The position numbers and the translations under genes were made by a program. Under the pieces are notes generated by a model. The model had not been told where the DNA came from. It did no database searches and worked only from the letters and a program-made list of their open reading frames with translations. This document shows positions 12,690-22,450 of a stretch of DNA of 64,000 nt, piece by piece. Numbering within the stretch: the first letter of the stretch is position 1; every line of letters begins with the position of its first letter. This DNA is from an uncultured Anaerolineales bacterium (GTDB lineage Bacteria; Chloroflexota; Anaerolineae; Aggregatilineales; Aggregatilineaceae). Where the stretch lies: the NCBI GenBank assembly GCA_937135955.1, contig CAKZOB010000080.1, positions 30,824-94,823 of the forward strand, read 5' to 3'.

Positions 12690-12800
12690 AGGTAAGTCAG
12701 GCCTTGAGCTAGCTGACAGATCGGCGGGATGGGCGTGAATATCAACGACTGTGGCGTGGTGATGCAGGTCCAGCCACTTGGGGTGATTGTCGTGACTCAT
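12690..12800 (-). pseudogene. Truncated start of a hydrolase gene (remnant)
   Basis: On the minus strand a good ribosome binding site (GGGAGG) lies five bases before an ATG at 12800. It opens a peptide reading MSHDNHPKWLDLHHHATVVD and then IHAHPAD. The VVDIHAHP motif resembles the first metal-binding box of membrane dipeptidases (M19) or amidohydrolases. After about 30 codons the likeness ends and the frame runs antisense into the acyl-CoA ligase gene until 12624. I read it as a gene start whose body was deleted. The family assignment rests on one short motif. Confidence 0.45.
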
Positions 12801-12890
12801 GAGAGCCTCCCGCAGTGATTCCCCATCAACGCGAATTGACTTGCAGGCATTGTACACGCAGGTGGTTTCTGGCAAAAGCGAGGCTGCGCC

Positions 12891-12918
12891 CAAAAACAGC
12901 CCCCGTCTGACGGGGGCT
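12891..12918 (-). terminator. Terminator downstream of ftsH
   Basis: A perfect 9-bp stem (AGCCCCCGT, 12898-12906, with ACGGGGGCT, 12910-12918) and a CTG loop are followed on the minus strand by TGTTTTTG. It lies 22 bases after the ftsH stop. Confidence 0.85.
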
Positions 12919-12940
12919 GAGCAACTGGCATTAGAGGATG

Positions 12941-14881
12941 TCACGCAGGGGAGGGCGCTGTCCCCAGTGGCGCTGGAGGCATTTCGCTATCCGTCTTGCC
13001 TTCTGGCGCTTCAGCCGCGCCGGATGGCCTTGGTTCGCTAGGGCGCGCAGGCGCAGGCGTTTCGGGTGGCTCGCCCATCAACGCCAGGAATTCCTCGCGG
13101 CCAATTGTCTCGACCTCCATCAATCGCTGAGCCACCGCTTCCAGCTTGTCACGGTTCTCGCGCAGCACCTGCAGTGCGCGCTCGTACGCCTGCGAGACGA
13201 TGGCGTGCACTTCTTCGTCTATCTGCTCGGCGATGCTCTCGCTGTAATCGCGCTGCTCGCCGATCTCGCGGCCCAGGAAGACCAGCTCTTCCTTCTGCCC
13301 GAACACGCGCGGCCCCAGCTTGCGGCTCATACCCCAGCGAGTGACCATGGTGCGGGCAATACGGGTGACATTCTCCAAGTCGCTCGAAGCACCGTTGGTG
13401 ATATCTCCGAAGACGATCTCCTCAGCCGCACGCCCGCCGAGCGCGCCCGTGATCTGATCGATGTAACGCTGTGTCGTGCCGAGCATCGAGTCGTTTTCGG
13501 GCATCACCCAGGTCACGCCCCCTGCCATGCCTCGCGCTACAATGGTGACCTTGCGTACAGGATCGCAGTTCGGGAGCATGTGGAAGACGACCGCGTGCCC
13601 TGCCTCGTGGTAGGCGATCAGGCGCTTCTCTTCCTCTGTGATGATCCGGCTGCGGCGCTCAGGCCCCAACACCACACGCTCGATGGCTTCTTCGAAATCG
13701 CGCATGCTGATGCTCTTCTTGTTCTTACGCGCCGCCACGATCGCAGCCTCGTTGACCAGGTTCTCCAGGTCGGCCCCGACAAAACCGGGCGTGGATTTGG
13801 CCAGCACGGTCAGGTCAACATCGGAGGCCAGCGGCTTGCCGCGCGTATGCACTTTGAGGATCGCCTCGCGTCCACGCATATCAGGCCGGTCGAGCACCAC
13901 CCGGCGGTCAAAACGCCCCGGGCGCAGCAAGGCGGGATCGAGGATGTCCGGACGGTTGGTGGCGGCCATGATAATCACATTGGTATCTGTGTCGAACCCG
14001 TCCATTTCGACCAGAATCTGGTTGAGCGTCTGCTCGCGCTCGTCGTGACTGCCGCCCAGGCCAGCCCCACGATGACGCCCCACAGCGTCAATCTCGTCCA
14101 CGAACACGATGCACGGACTATGTCGTTTGGCCTGGTCGAACAGGTCACGTACGCGGCTGGCACCCACACCGACGAACATCTCGACGAATTCGGAACCGGA
14201 GATGCTAAAGAATGGCACGCCCGCTTCGCCACTGACTGCTTTGGCCAGCAACGTCTTGCCCGTGCCGGGGCTGCCTACCAGCAACACGCCCTTGGGGATG
14301 CGCGCGCCAAGCTGAATGAAGCGCTCCGGGTCCTTGAGGAACTCGACGACTTCCTGCAATTCTTCCTTGGCCTCGTCCGCACCCGCCACATCGTCGAAGG
14401 TCACCGAGGGCTGATCACCCGTGAACATGCGGGCGCGGCTCTTGCCGAAGGAAAGCGCCTGGTTGTTCGACCCCTGCGCCTGGCGTAGCATCAAATAAAT
14501 GAAGCCACCAATGAGCAGTAGCGGCAGGAACGTGCCGATTAGCCCGATCCAGTTAAAGAGATTGCTGGGCTTGGTGAACTCGAAGTCAATCTGCTGCAGC
14601 ATCTCCCGCGAAGCGCCAAGCGATTCCAGCAGGGCCGCGGGATCATCTGTATTGGGATTGATCTGGGTCTTGCGCGTTTCATTGTTACGGTACGTGGCGG
14701 TCACTTCGCCCTCGTCCGAGATCTCAATGGAACGCACCAGCCCATCGTTGATATCGCGCGCCAACTCGCTCGCGGTCAACTGCTTTGCATCGGTACTGTT
14801 GCTGCGTACCCCAAAGACTATCGCAGCAATGGCTGCGATAATCAGGATGTACACGAAGAGATTGCGCGAACGGTTATTCAC
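12941..14881 (-). CDS. ftsH: ATP-dependent zinc metalloprotease FtsH
   Basis: A membrane-anchored AAA+ protease that extracts and degrades membrane and short-lived cytosolic proteins. It starts at GTG 14881 (VNNRSRNLF) with GGAGG six bases upstream; a longer frame to 14962 lacks support. Layout: first membrane helix (about 8-25), extracytoplasmic domain, second helix (about 110-133), AAA domain with Walker A GSPGTGKT (Lys209), Walker [10 protein letters not shown] and [20 protein letters not shown], then the zinc site HEAGH (His425, Glu426, His429). The C-terminus is Pro-rich. The length of 646 residues is normal. It has its own terminator. Confidence 0.97.
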   Translation of the reverse strand: MNNRSRNLFVYILIIAAIAAIVFGVRSNSTDAKQLTASELARDINDGLVRSIEISDEGEVTATYRNNETRKTQINPNTDDPAALLESLGASREMLQQIDFEFTKPSNLFNWIGLIGTFLPLLLIGGFIYLMLRQAQGSNNQALSFGKSRARMFTGDQPSVTFDDVAGADEAKEELQEVVEFLKDPERFIQLGARIPKGVLLVGSPGTGKTLLAKAVSGEAGVPFFSISGSEFVEMFVGVGASRVRDLFDQAKRHSPCIVFVDEIDAVGRHRGAGLGGSHDEREQTLNQILVEMDGFDTDTNVIIMAATNRPDILDPALLRPGRFDRRVVLDRPDMRGREAILKVHTRGKPLASDVDLTVLAKSTPGFVGADLENLVNEAAIVAARKNKKSISMRDFEEAIERVVLGPERRSRIITEEEKRLIAYHEAGHAVVFHMLPNCDPVRKVTIVARGMAGGVTWVMPENDSMLGTTQRYIDQITGALGGRAAEEIVFGDITNGASSDLENVTRIARTMVTRWGMSRKLGPRVFGQKEELVFLGREIGEQRDYSESIAEQIDEEVHAIVSQAYERALQVLRENRDKLEAVAQRLMEVETIGREEFLALMGEPPETPAPARPSEPRPSGAAEAPEGKTDSEMPPAPLGTAPSPA

Positions 14882-14989
14882 TCCCTGCCTCCAGCACGTT
14901 TCCCAACCCGATTTGTCTCCACAGCCTGGGCTACCAATCGCGTTGCCAGGACGGCAGCGCATGATAGATTTGCATAATTCCTAATCAAA

Positions 14990-14995
14990 ATTATA
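14990..14995 (-). promoter_or_regulatory. Possible ftsH -10 element
   Basis: A perfect TATAAT is read on the minus strand about 110 bases before the ftsH start, in an A+T-rich patch. No good -35 is found at normal spacing, so this is a weak call. Confidence 0.35.
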
Positions 14996-15065
14996 CAGGA
15001 AGGGAGAGTTAAAAACCAGCCTTTTGCTCACCGGAAGAATTAATGTCGCATAAGAAAGTCCGACG

Positions 15066-16313
15066 TCATCCCATCCAGGCCTGATACACAGCAATCCACA
15101 AGGGAATGAGCAGCATGACCGCCAGAAAGGCGATGAAGGCCAGCACCAGCGTGACCAGATCGAGCTGTGGTGGCTCCTCAACTGCCCGATAGCGCGATTG
15201 GATCATAGGGGCAGGGGGAACCGGCGCAGAATAGCCTGGTCGTACGACCGAGGGTACTCCCGGCATAGTCGGCGGACTTTGGGCGGGCATCTCGGAGTAG
15301 ATATAGGTCGGCGCTTCTGAACGCGCACTGCTTGCCGACGCGCGCGGTGCACTTCCTGGAGAGGGCACTGCGGCACTGCGTGGCACAGGAAGCGGCGCTT
15401 CTGGTGGAATGGTAGCAGCCGTGGCCGGGAAAGAAGCTTCGGAGCCCACCTCCGGTACCACATCGGTGGTGATCTGTCCGCGTCTACGGTAGCTGAGCAA
15501 GATGCGGCCTAACTGATCGGCTGTGCGATAACGCGCCGTCGGCTCCTTGGAGAGCACTTTCATCAGGATGCGATCCAGATGTTCCGGCACATTGGGGTTG
15601 AATTGCGACGGCTTTGGGGGCGTCTCGCGGATATGGGCCATGGCCAGTTCTTGCTGATCTGTGCCCACGAATGGCAGACGCCCGGTAAGCATTTCAAACA
15701 GGACAATGCCGATGGAGTAGACGTCTGACGCCGGTGTGGGGGGTTCTCCCTGGGCCTGTTCTGGCGAGAAATAGTGCGGGCTACCCCACACGACCCGCTG
15801 CCGCTCCTGGTCGCGGGGCTTGGTAGCCGTCAGAGCCTGGGCAATGCCAAAGTCCGTCACCTTGACGTTGTCGTTCTCGGTGACCAGCACGTTCTGTGGC
15901 TTGACATCGGCATGAACCAGACCGGCGCGGTGCGCATAGCCCACGCCTGCACAAATCTTGATCGCAATACTCAAGGCGCGATCAATAGAGAAAGGCGCGC
16001 TGGCGCGAATCAGCTTCTTGAGGTCTTCCCCATCTACATATTCCATCACCATGTAGTGCGTGTTGCCATCTTGCCCTACATCGTGGACAGTGACAATATT
16101 GGGGTGCGACAGGTTGGCAACGTTTCGAGCCTCCTGCCGAAAGCGCTTAAGGAACTCCGGGTCGTTGGTCAGGCTAGGGCGCAGGATTTTGACCGCAACG
16201 GTACGGCCCAACGCCAGGTCCGTCGCTTTGTAGATGACCGCCATGCCACCCGACCCCTGTTGGGCCAGCAGGCGATAACGACCGTTGAGCAGAGTTTCCT
16301 GAGAAGAAGACAT
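15066..16313 (-). CDS. Membrane-anchored serine/threonine protein kinase
   Basis: A Hanks-type kinase of the PknB style. The Gly-rich loop is GSGGMA, the ATP lysine is Lys42 (VAVKIL), the catalytic loop is HADVKPQN (Asp136), the Mg loop is TDFG (Asp154) and the APE-like motif is SPEQAQG. The residue before the catalytic Asp is Ala rather than Arg, making it a non-RD kinase, so activation-loop control may differ. After the kinase domain (1-280) comes a Pro/Ser/Ala-rich linker and a C-terminal membrane helix (about 386-407) with almost nothing outside: no PASTA sensor. The ATG at 16313 is preferred because an ATG at 16322 is only two bases from GGAGG. Confidence 0.93.
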   Translation of the reverse strand: MSSSQETLLNGRYRLLAQQGSGGMAVIYKATDLALGRTVAVKILRPSLTNDPEFLKRFRQEARNVANLSHPNIVTVHDVGQDGNTHYMVMEYVDGEDLKKLIRASAPFSIDRALSIAIKICAGVGYAHRAGLVHADVKPQNVLVTENDNVKVTDFGIAQALTATKPRDQERQRVVWGSPHYFSPEQAQGEPPTPASDVYSIGIVLFEMLTGRLPFVGTDQQELAMAHIRETPPKPSQFNPNVPEHLDRILMKVLSKEPTARYRTADQLGRILLSYRRRGQITTDVVPEVGSEASFPATAATIPPEAPLPVPRSAAVPSPGSAPRASASSARSEAPTYIYSEMPAQSPPTMPGVPSVVRPGYSAPVPPAPMIQSRYRAVEEPPQLDLVTLVLAFIAFLAVMLLIPLWIAVYQAWMG

Positions 16314-16428
16314 CGGGCACATGCCCTCCGGCTACCGACGGGCCGGACAACAGCTAGCGAGTCACTCTAATAATGCTCGGTCCTGCGCGATCTTGCAAAT
16401 GTTTTTCAGATAATGGGGAAACACTGTT

Positions 16429-18924
16429 GTGAAACGACAGCGGGGGGTGACTTTGCCGGCAGGTCTTCGGCCCGAAGATCTGCCAGAATGGATGCGCAAC
16501 AGCCAGAAAGAGACTGATTTTCTATGGCTGGGCATATTACTGCTGGCGCTGGCCTTGAGCACACCACTCTGGATGCGCAGGGGTCTTCCGCCAACGCCGG
16601 AAATACAACAGCAGCTTGTGCGGACTCTCGAGATGTCGCACAGCTTTCAGGCCAGGGTGATTTACCCTCGCTGGGCCGCTGATTTCAACCACGGATACGG
16701 CTCTCCTCTCTGGAACTATCTCCCTCCGCTACCGCACTGGTTGGCTGGTTTCTATCATGCCCTGGTGCAGTCTGACTCCACTATCGCGGTCAAGGCGGTC
16801 ACTACGCTGGGAATCATGACGGGAGTTGTGGCGCTCTTTGCCTTTGCCAGGCGCCGCTGGGGAACCTATGCCGGGCTGCTGGCCGCTTTGAGCTATGGCC
16901 TGTGCCCTGCTGTGATATGGGATATGCCATTTATCACCGGCGGGGTTGGGACGTTACTGGCCGTTGGTATGTTTCTCTCCGCCTTGTGGAGCTACGACGT
17001 ATTAATGACTACCGGCCATCGGCGCGACCTGGTATTCGCCACCCTGTTCACAACTGCCTTATGGCTGTCGCATGCCCCGCTCAATATCTGGCTGACTCTG
17101 GTGCTGCTGGGTTGGGTGACCTGGAACCGATGGCTGGGAGGGTACGCCGCGCATACTGCGCCCCGGGCCGCGCTGGCCTGGTTGCTGGGCCTGTTGCTAA
17201 GCTCGTTCTACCTGCTTCCGGCCATCCTGGAATGCGACCTGATCCGCTGGCAGGCGGCAACAGCCTGGCCGCTGGCGAACTGGCAACCGTTGTCCCTGAC
17301 GAAGCTACTGGCACTACCCTCACGTCCCGATCTCAGCGCTGCCAACCCGCCTGGCACCAATGCGATCGGGATTGCCTTGTGGGGAATGGCTGTCCTCAGT
17401 CTGGGGACCTGCTTCTACCAAGACTGGCGTCGTACTCCTGACCCCGCTGCCTGGATCAGCCGGGGGGAAGCCTGGCAGGCGCGCCTGGCGGCCCTACCTC
17501 GGCATATGCCTGCTGCTCATCGCGAAATGATCTACTTCGCTCTGGCTGGCCTGCTGACCTGCGTGCTCGCTACGCCCCTGGCAGAAACCTTGTGGAAGCA
17601 CGTTCCCGCCTGGCTGAACGCCTATCCGCGCGATCTGGTACCTGCGCTCAGTGGCATTTGTGCCCTGGTAGTAGCGCAAATGGGTGCATCGCTGCAACAG
17701 TTGCGCTCGCAGCGCCTCGGACTCGCGGGCATGGTTGTTCTTGGAGGAATGCTTCTGATCGCCGCTCTGCCCCTGCGGAGCGAACCCCGCTGGCCTGTGT
17801 CGCGAACCCCCGCCAGCGTTGCGGACATTTTGCGCGACGAAGGGCGCGGGTATCTGGCTGGCTCGTTCGTGGACGGCTGGCTCTTGCCATCTGATCTGGC
17901 AGCAGTGCCGCAACCCTTGCCGTCATTGATGGCTTCGTACCAGAGCGGTTTCACAGACCGCGTGATACGTGAGCGGCTGCCAGCCGCCACTCAGGCCGAT
18001 GTCATCGAAAGCGGGCCTCAGACACAGCGGCTGATCGTCAACGCTCGTCGCCCCGCCACAGTGGTGCTGGCACTCCTGTATTTCCCAGGCTGGAAAGCCA
18101 CAATAGATGGCAGGGAAGTAAACGTACAACGCGATCCACAAACAGGCTTCGTCAGCCTGGATGTCCCTGCTGGGCGGCATGAAGTGCGAGTGGAATTCGG
18201 CAGCACCTCTGCGCGCGATGTTGGTTGGACTATATCCGCCCTTGCGCTGGCATCTCTGGTCGGTATAGCGCTGTGGCGAAAGCCCCTCTTGCTGGAAGCT
18301 GTTCCCAGGACCACCCCGAATGGGATAGGGATGGAACAACCACTCCAAACGTGGGCATTGAGCGCCCTCAGCGTGTCAATCGCCCTTATTGCTGCGGCGA
18401 TGCCCTTCTTGCACGCTTGGCCGGTGCGAGAATCACCGCCCGGCGTTGTCGAGGGAGCCACCAGTTTTCCCCGCGCTTTTCAGGGAGGCATTGACCTGTT
18501 GGCCTTCAGCCTGGACGCTGCGCAACCTCTGCGCGCCGGAGACAGGTTCACCTTGCATCTGTACTGGCGTGCCGTGCAGCCAGATTTGCCGGACTATCAG
18601 GCTGAGATCGAACTGATATCTGATGAGGCGGAAAGCACGACCGCCTGGCCTATCGTACAACGCCGTCATCCGGCGGGCATCCCCACCAGCCAGTGGACAT
18701 GGTGGCCGCTACTGAGGACCTACGTGCGCGATTCCTACTACCTGAGATTACCGGACGGATTGCCCGCGGGCACCTACAGGCTTGCGGTGCGACTCGAAAC
18801 ATGCAATCTTACCAGCATTGCACCGTGTGGAACGGGCACACCGCTCTTCGTCCATGATGGGCGCGGCACCAGCCTGGGCGCGCAGGCGATTTTGCCAGTA
18901 TCCCTCAGCGTGCTCGCTGACTGA
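16429..18924 (+). CDS. Large polytopic membrane protein, PTPS-related type
   Basis: An 831-residue integral membrane protein with an N-terminal helix, at least ten further hydrophobic segments up to about residue 450, an extracytoplasmic part, two more helices near 595 and 645, and a C-terminal beta-sandwich-like domain (PLRAGDRFTLHLYWRA...). The segment YPRWAADFNHGYGSPLWNY after the first helix is typical of the membrane proteins annotated as 6-pyruvoyl-tetrahydropterin synthase-related, which resemble GT-C glycosyltransferases. A sugar-lipid transferase role is plausible but unproven. It starts with GTG at 16429 and is divergent from the kinase gene. The ribosome binding site is weak. Confidence 0.7.
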   Translation: MKRQRGVTLPAGLRPEDLPEWMRNSQKETDFLWLGILLLALALSTPLWMRRGLPPTPEIQQQLVRTLEMSHSFQARVIYPRWAADFNHGYGSPLWNYLPPLPHWLAGFYHALVQSDSTIAVKAVTTLGIMTGVVALFAFARRRWGTYAGLLAALSYGLCPAVIWDMPFITGGVGTLLAVGMFLSALWSYDVLMTTGHRRDLVFATLFTTALWLSHAPLNIWLTLVLLGWVTWNRWLGGYAAHTAPRAALAWLLGLLLSSFYLLPAILECDLIRWQAATAWPLANWQPLSLTKLLALPSRPDLSAANPPGTNAIGIALWGMAVLSLGTCFYQDWRRTPDPAAWISRGEAWQARLAALPRHMPAAHREMIYFALAGLLTCVLATPLAETLWKHVPAWLNAYPRDLVPALSGICALVVAQMGASLQQLRSQRLGLAGMVVLGGMLLIAALPLRSEPRWPVSRTPASVADILRDEGRGYLAGSFVDGWLLPSDLAAVPQPLPSLMASYQSGFTDRVIRERLPAATQADVIESGPQTQRLIVNARRPATVVLALLYFPGWKATIDGREVNVQRDPQTGFVSLDVPAGRHEVRVEFGSTSARDVGWTISALALASLVGIALWRKPLLLEAVPRTTPNGIGMEQPLQTWALSALSVSIALIAAAMPFLHAWPVRESPPGVVEGATSFPRAFQGGIDLLAFSLDAAQPLRAGDRFTLHLYWRAVQPDLPDYQAEIELISDEAESTTAWPIVQRRHPAGIPTSQWTWWPLLRTYVRDSYYLRLPDGLPAGTYRLAVRLETCNLTSIAPCGTGTPLFVHDGRGTSLGAQAILPVSLSVLAD

Positions 18925-19028
18925 CGCTTGCTATCTTGAAGCCCAGCAGTATAATCCCAGCAGATTCGCTTCTGTCTGGAATCTGCCCCAAGCTGTTGCC
19001 CTGGCGGGCCACGACTGTGGAGAATCAC

Positions 19029-19340
19029 ATGGATCAAAACGAAATCAAGACAAAGATTGATGCTGCCTGGCGAGCTTACCGGGCGGGCCAGCAACAGGCC
19101 GCCGTTGAGCATTTCAGCACGATCCTGGCTGAAGCCCCCGACGAGATTGACGCGCATTGGGGGCTTGGTCTGTCGTATCGTCACCTGGGCGAAAGGGAAA
19201 AGGCCCGCCAGGCGTTCGAGAAAGTAGCTGAACTGGCCACTCAGGCGCTTCAAAACGAACCGGAAGACCGCGAGCGCTATTTCATGCTGCAGCGCATGGC
19301 CAGGCAACAGATCGATCAGATCGCTGAGTTCCTCAACTGA
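19029..19340 (+). CDS. Small TPR-repeat protein
   Basis: A 103-residue soluble protein with two to three tetratricopeptide-like helix pairs: AWRAYRAGQQQAAVEHFSTI, then a HWGLGLSYRHLGEREKARQA unit, then a helical C-terminus. TPR proteins mediate protein contacts; the partner is unknown. The start at 19029 (MDQNEIKTK) has GGAGAA upstream; an earlier in-frame ATG at 18936 gives an implausible N-terminus. It precedes the UroD-family gene by 18 bases and is probably in the same operon. Confidence 0.75.
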   Translation: MDQNEIKTKIDAAWRAYRAGQQQAAVEHFSTILAEAPDEIDAHWGLGLSYRHLGEREKARQAFEKVAELATQALQNEPEDRERYFMLQRMARQQIDQIAEFLN

Positions 19341-19358
19341 CCTGCACGGCAAGAACTT

Positions 19359-20351
19359 ATGACTCTCAGCAAACGCGAGCGCCTAGAAAAGACCATTGCT
19401 GGAGAGGAGACCGATCGCGTCCCCGTCGCTCTGTGGCGGCATTGGCCGGGTGATGATCAGCGTGCCAGCGATCTGGCTGAAGCGACCATTCTCTTTCAGC
19501 GCCAGTGGGATTTCGACTTTGTGAAAGTCACTCCCGCCAGCAGCTATTGCCTAGTTGACTACGGAGTACAGGATCGCTGGGTAGGCCATCTGGAAGGCAC
19601 GCGAGAATACGTGCGACGTGTCGTGCAACGCTCACTCGACTGGACGGAATTGCGTGTGCTCGACCCGACGCGCGGCGCGCTGGGCCGTCAACTGGAGACG
19701 CTGCGCCTGCTCAAAGAAGCCTTCGGCGATGAGGTGCCTTTTATCCAGACAATCTTCAGCCCTCTGGCGCAGGCCAAAAACCTGGCTGGCAAAGAAGTGT
19801 TGATCGAGCACATGCGCACTGCGCCAGACCGCCTGAAGACCGGCTTGAACACCATCACCGAAAGTACTCTGCGTTTCATCGACGCTATGCGGCGCAGCGG
19901 TGTTGCGGGCATTTTCTACGCCATCCAGCATGCTTCCTACGCTGTGATCAGCGAAGCCGAGTACCGCGAGTTTGGGCGTCCCTACGACCTGCAAATCCTG
20001 GAGGCGCTACCCGATTCGTGGTGGTTCAACATGGTTCATCTGCACGGATCGGCGCCCATGTTCGATGTCGTAGCCGACTATCCAGTTCAGGCTATCAACT
20101 GGCACGACCGTGAGACAGGCCTGACGCTGGCCGAGGGTAAGCTGCGCTTCGGCGGGGCCGTTTGCGGCGGTCTGGGCCGATGGGACCCCATGCACAATGG
20201 CACGCCTGTGGATGTGCGCGCTCAGGCACGAGAGGCCATCGAGCAGACCTTCGGGCGGCGTTTCATCCTCTCGACTGGCTGCGTGATCATGACCACAACG
20301 CCGCTCTCGAACATTCGCGCTGCGCGCGAGGTGGTAGAGAGCAAGGGCTGA
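19359..20351 (+). CDS. Uroporphyrinogen decarboxylase-family protein
   Basis: The protein begins SKRERLEKTIAGEETDRVPVALWRHWPG, shown here only as its landmark parts SKRERL and DRVPVALWRHW, and shows a TIM-barrel layout ending with ILSTGCVIMTTTPLSNIRA, the family's C-terminal signature (STGC...TP..N). True HemE carries an RQAGR motif near the N-terminus, which is absent here, so this is more likely a UroD-like protein of the methyltransferase or uncharacterised branch than the heme enzyme. Its 330 residues are near the family norm. It lies between the TPR gene and rsmD, 14 bases before rsmD. The substrate is unknown. Confidence 0.8.
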   Translation: MTLSKRERLEKTIAGEETDRVPVALWRHWPGDDQRASDLAEATILFQRQWDFDFVKVTPASSYCLVDYGVQDRWVGHLEGTREYVRRVVQRSLDWTELRVLDPTRGALGRQLETLRLLKEAFGDEVPFIQTIFSPLAQAKNLAGKEVLIEHMRTAPDRLKTGLNTITESTLRFIDAMRRSGVAGIFYAIQHASYAVISEAEYREFGRPYDLQILEALPDSWWFNMVHLHGSAPMFDVVADYPVQAINWHDRETGLTLAEGKLRFGGAVCGGLGRWDPMHNGTPVDVRAQAREAIEQTFGRRFILSTGCVIMTTTPLSNIRAAREVVESKG

Positions 20352-20365
20352 GCGGGAGACATACC

Positions 20366-20929
20366 ATGCCCATCCGGGTCATCGCCGGAACCGCGAAGGG
20401 CCGCAAGTTGAAGATGGTGCCCGGCTCGTCGACCCGCCCTGTCATGGATCGCGTGAAGGAAGCGCTGTTCAACATCCTGGGGCAGGGGGTTGTAGACAGC
20501 ACCTTTCTCGATCTCTTCGCAGGCACAGGTTCTGTGGGGATCGAGGCGCTGAGTCGGGGAGCGGCGCTGGCCCGTTTTGTCGAGAATCACCCGCTAGCCG
20601 TGCGCACGATTCACGAGAATCTGGTCCATACGCGGCTGACAGATCGTGCCCAGGTGATACGGGCGAATGTCTTTCATTATCTGCAATCTCCCAGACCAGA
20701 GCCTTTTGAATATATTTACATTGCGCCACCGCAGTATATGGGCCTGTGGAAACAGACTCTGCTCTTGCTTGACGAAAATCCTGGGCACGTGCAGGAGGAT
20801 GGAATCGTCATCGTGCAGATCGATCCCCGCGAGCGCGAGGATGTCTCCCTGCGACATCTGCAGCCCTACGACGTGCGCATCTATGGCAAAACCATGCTGT
20901 GGTTTTTCGAGCGCGTCTCGTCCGGCTAG
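20366..20929 (+). CDS. rsmD: 16S rRNA guanine-N2 methyltransferase RsmD
   Basis: RsmD methylates G966 of 16S rRNA (E. coli numbering). The N-terminal RVIAGTAKGRKL and TRPVMDRVKEALFNIL are the family signature, followed by the SAM loop LDLFAGTGSVGIEALSRGA. The catalytic motif, normally DPPY, reads IAPPQYMGLW here: an Ala replaces the Asp and a Gln is inserted. This may be a lineage variant. ATG 20366 has GGGAGA upstream; a longer frame to 20162 is antisense-like sequence inside the UroD-family gene. At 187 residues it is normal. It is convergent with cca, 9 bases apart. Confidence 0.9.
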   Translation: MPIRVIAGTAKGRKLKMVPGSSTRPVMDRVKEALFNILGQGVVDSTFLDLFAGTGSVGIEALSRGAALARFVENHPLAVRTIHENLVHTRLTDRAQVIRANVFHYLQSPRPEPFEYIYIAPPQYMGLWKQTLLLLDENPGHVQEDGIVIVQIDPREREDVSLRHLQPYDVRIYGKTMLWFFERVSSG

Positions 20930-20938
20930 GGAAGTTTT

Positions 20939-22450
20939 TCAGAGCAGCGCTTTTCCCGACAGAAAGCGCCTGGCGAAAGCCAATGCCTCTTCTCTGGAAG
21001 TGATCTCGCCCATTACCTGCGCTTCGGTCAGGCGCTCGATCAATTCTCCTACCAGTGGCCCTGGCCGTAACTGCAATTCCTGAATCAGGTCGCGCCCAGT
21101 GAGCAGTGGCGGCGGGGCTACGTCGGTTTCGCGGCGACGCAAGTAACTCTGCAACAGGTCGCGCCCCAGCTCCAGATAATAAGTCCACCGCTGAGTGTCG
21201 AGCATAATCCCATAGGTCGCCAGATAGTCGGCCAACGCCAGCAAACAGACATCTATGCCCGCTTCGCCTGTGTCACGCCAGAAACGGTAAACAGCCCGGC
21301 GCGTCAGTGGCTGACTGGCAAAGAGCCAGTGAGGGCGCATGTGATGGCGTACAATCACTTCCAGGCGGGTAGCTTCTTCGTTGCTCAGGCGGAGAGCGCG
21401 AGCGCGATCCCGAGCGATGACGGCCCCGATACGCTCGTGTCCATGGAAATTGAGCCTCTCACCCGTCTCCTGCCTGGCAGCGGGCTTGCCGATGTCGTGC
21501 AGCAGAGCCGCCAGCATCAGCAATCCTCGGTGTGTGTGATGGTTGGCCCACTCTTGTTTCAGATGCTCGCTCAGGCTTTCTCGCATGCCGCTGAACGCAA
21601 AAGCGATCAAGCCCAGTTGCACGTTGGCAGTGTCGTCAGTGGAGCGCTGGCCTTCTAACATAGTCGCGATTTCGTACAACCGCTCTACGGCGAGCAGTGT
21701 ATGCCGCCATACGTCGTACTGATGGGGGGGCGGCTGTGCCACTCCTATCAGTTGTTCAGCTTCCGGGATGATTTGTTGGAGCAAGCCGAGCTGTTGGAGC
21801 GCCGCCAACCCTGCCTGCGGTCGAGGTGCTTGCAAGATCGCAAAGAACTCATCGCGAATACGTTCTACGGAGCACTCTTTCAAACGATGCACATTGTCGC
21901 GCAGCGCAGCCCGCGTCTCTGGCTCGATGAACAGGCCGAACACGAGACTGAAGCGCACTGCGCGCAAACTGCGCACCGGGTCGTCCGCAATGGCCCCTGG
22001 CGCGCAAAAGCGGAGCCTTTTCGCTTGCAGATCGGCCAGACCACCTAAGGGATCGTACACATGCTGCCCGCCGCCCGCCAGAGGTGCGGCCATGGCGTTG
22101 ATGGTGAAATCGCGCAGGGACAGGTCGGTCAGCAAGTTTGGCCCACGGATGCGGGCCACATCAACTGTGATGGTTTCTTGTTCCCATGGGATCAGCGCTC
22201 TTCCCACGCCGCGCTCAACGTCGAGCGGATAATAAGCGCCCCCCAATTTGTCAGCGATCACCCTGGCGACAGCGCAGCCGTCATCTTTCGTCACCAGATC
22301 GAGATCGTGGGAGGGCCGCTGGAGCAGCGCGTCGCGCACCACTCCTCCGACAAGGTAGATATCTGGCTGATCTTGCAGGAGGGCACGCAGGCGTTCAACA
22401 AGCGGCGGCCAGACCAGCGGGCGCGCTGGTACGACAGGCTCCCAAGCCAA
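20939..22450 (-). CDS. CCA tRNA nucleotidyltransferase / poly(A) polymerase family
   Basis: A class II nucleotidyltransferase that adds or repairs tRNA 3' CCA; some relatives add poly(A) only. The head domain has VGGVVRDALL and the metal-binding HDLDLVT (DxD), followed by LRDFTINAMA and the RNA-binding DPVRSLRAVRF. The second half carries an HD phosphohydrolase domain (LLHDIGKPA...). It starts with TTG at 22450, supported by GGAGGAGG five bases upstream and by the immediate hpt stop. At 503 residues it fits HD-containing members. The two tRNA-Arg and the tRNA-Leu genes in this window encode no CCA, so the activity is needed. Confidence 0.9.
   Translation of the reverse strand: MAWEPVVPARPLVWPPLVERLRALLQDQPDIYLVGGVVRDALLQRPSHDLDLVTKDDGCAVARVIADKLGGAYYPLDVERGVGRALIPWEQETITVDVARIRGPNLLTDLSLRDFTINAMAAPLAGGGQHVYDPLGGLADLQAKRLRFCAPGAIADDPVRSLRAVRFSLVFGLFIEPETRAALRDNVHRLKECSVERIRDEFFAILQAPRPQAGLAALQQLGLLQQIIPEAEQLIGVAQPPPHQYDVWRHTLLAVERLYEIATMLEGQRSTDDTANVQLGLIAFAFSGMRESLSEHLKQEWANHHTHRGLLMLAALLHDIGKPAARQETGERLNFHGHERIGAVIARDRARALRLSNEEATRLEVIVRHHMRPHWLFASQPLTRRAVYRFWRDTGEAGIDVCLLALADYLATYGIMLDTQRWTYYLELGRDLLQSYLRRRETDVAPPPLLTGRDLIQELQLRPGPLVGELIERLTEAQVMGEITSREEALAFARRFLSGKALL

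Noticed and set aside
12938..14488. Long open frame on the plus strand
   Set aside because: It is the antisense shadow of ftsH, caused by high G+C codon use; no ribosome binding site or protein likeness.
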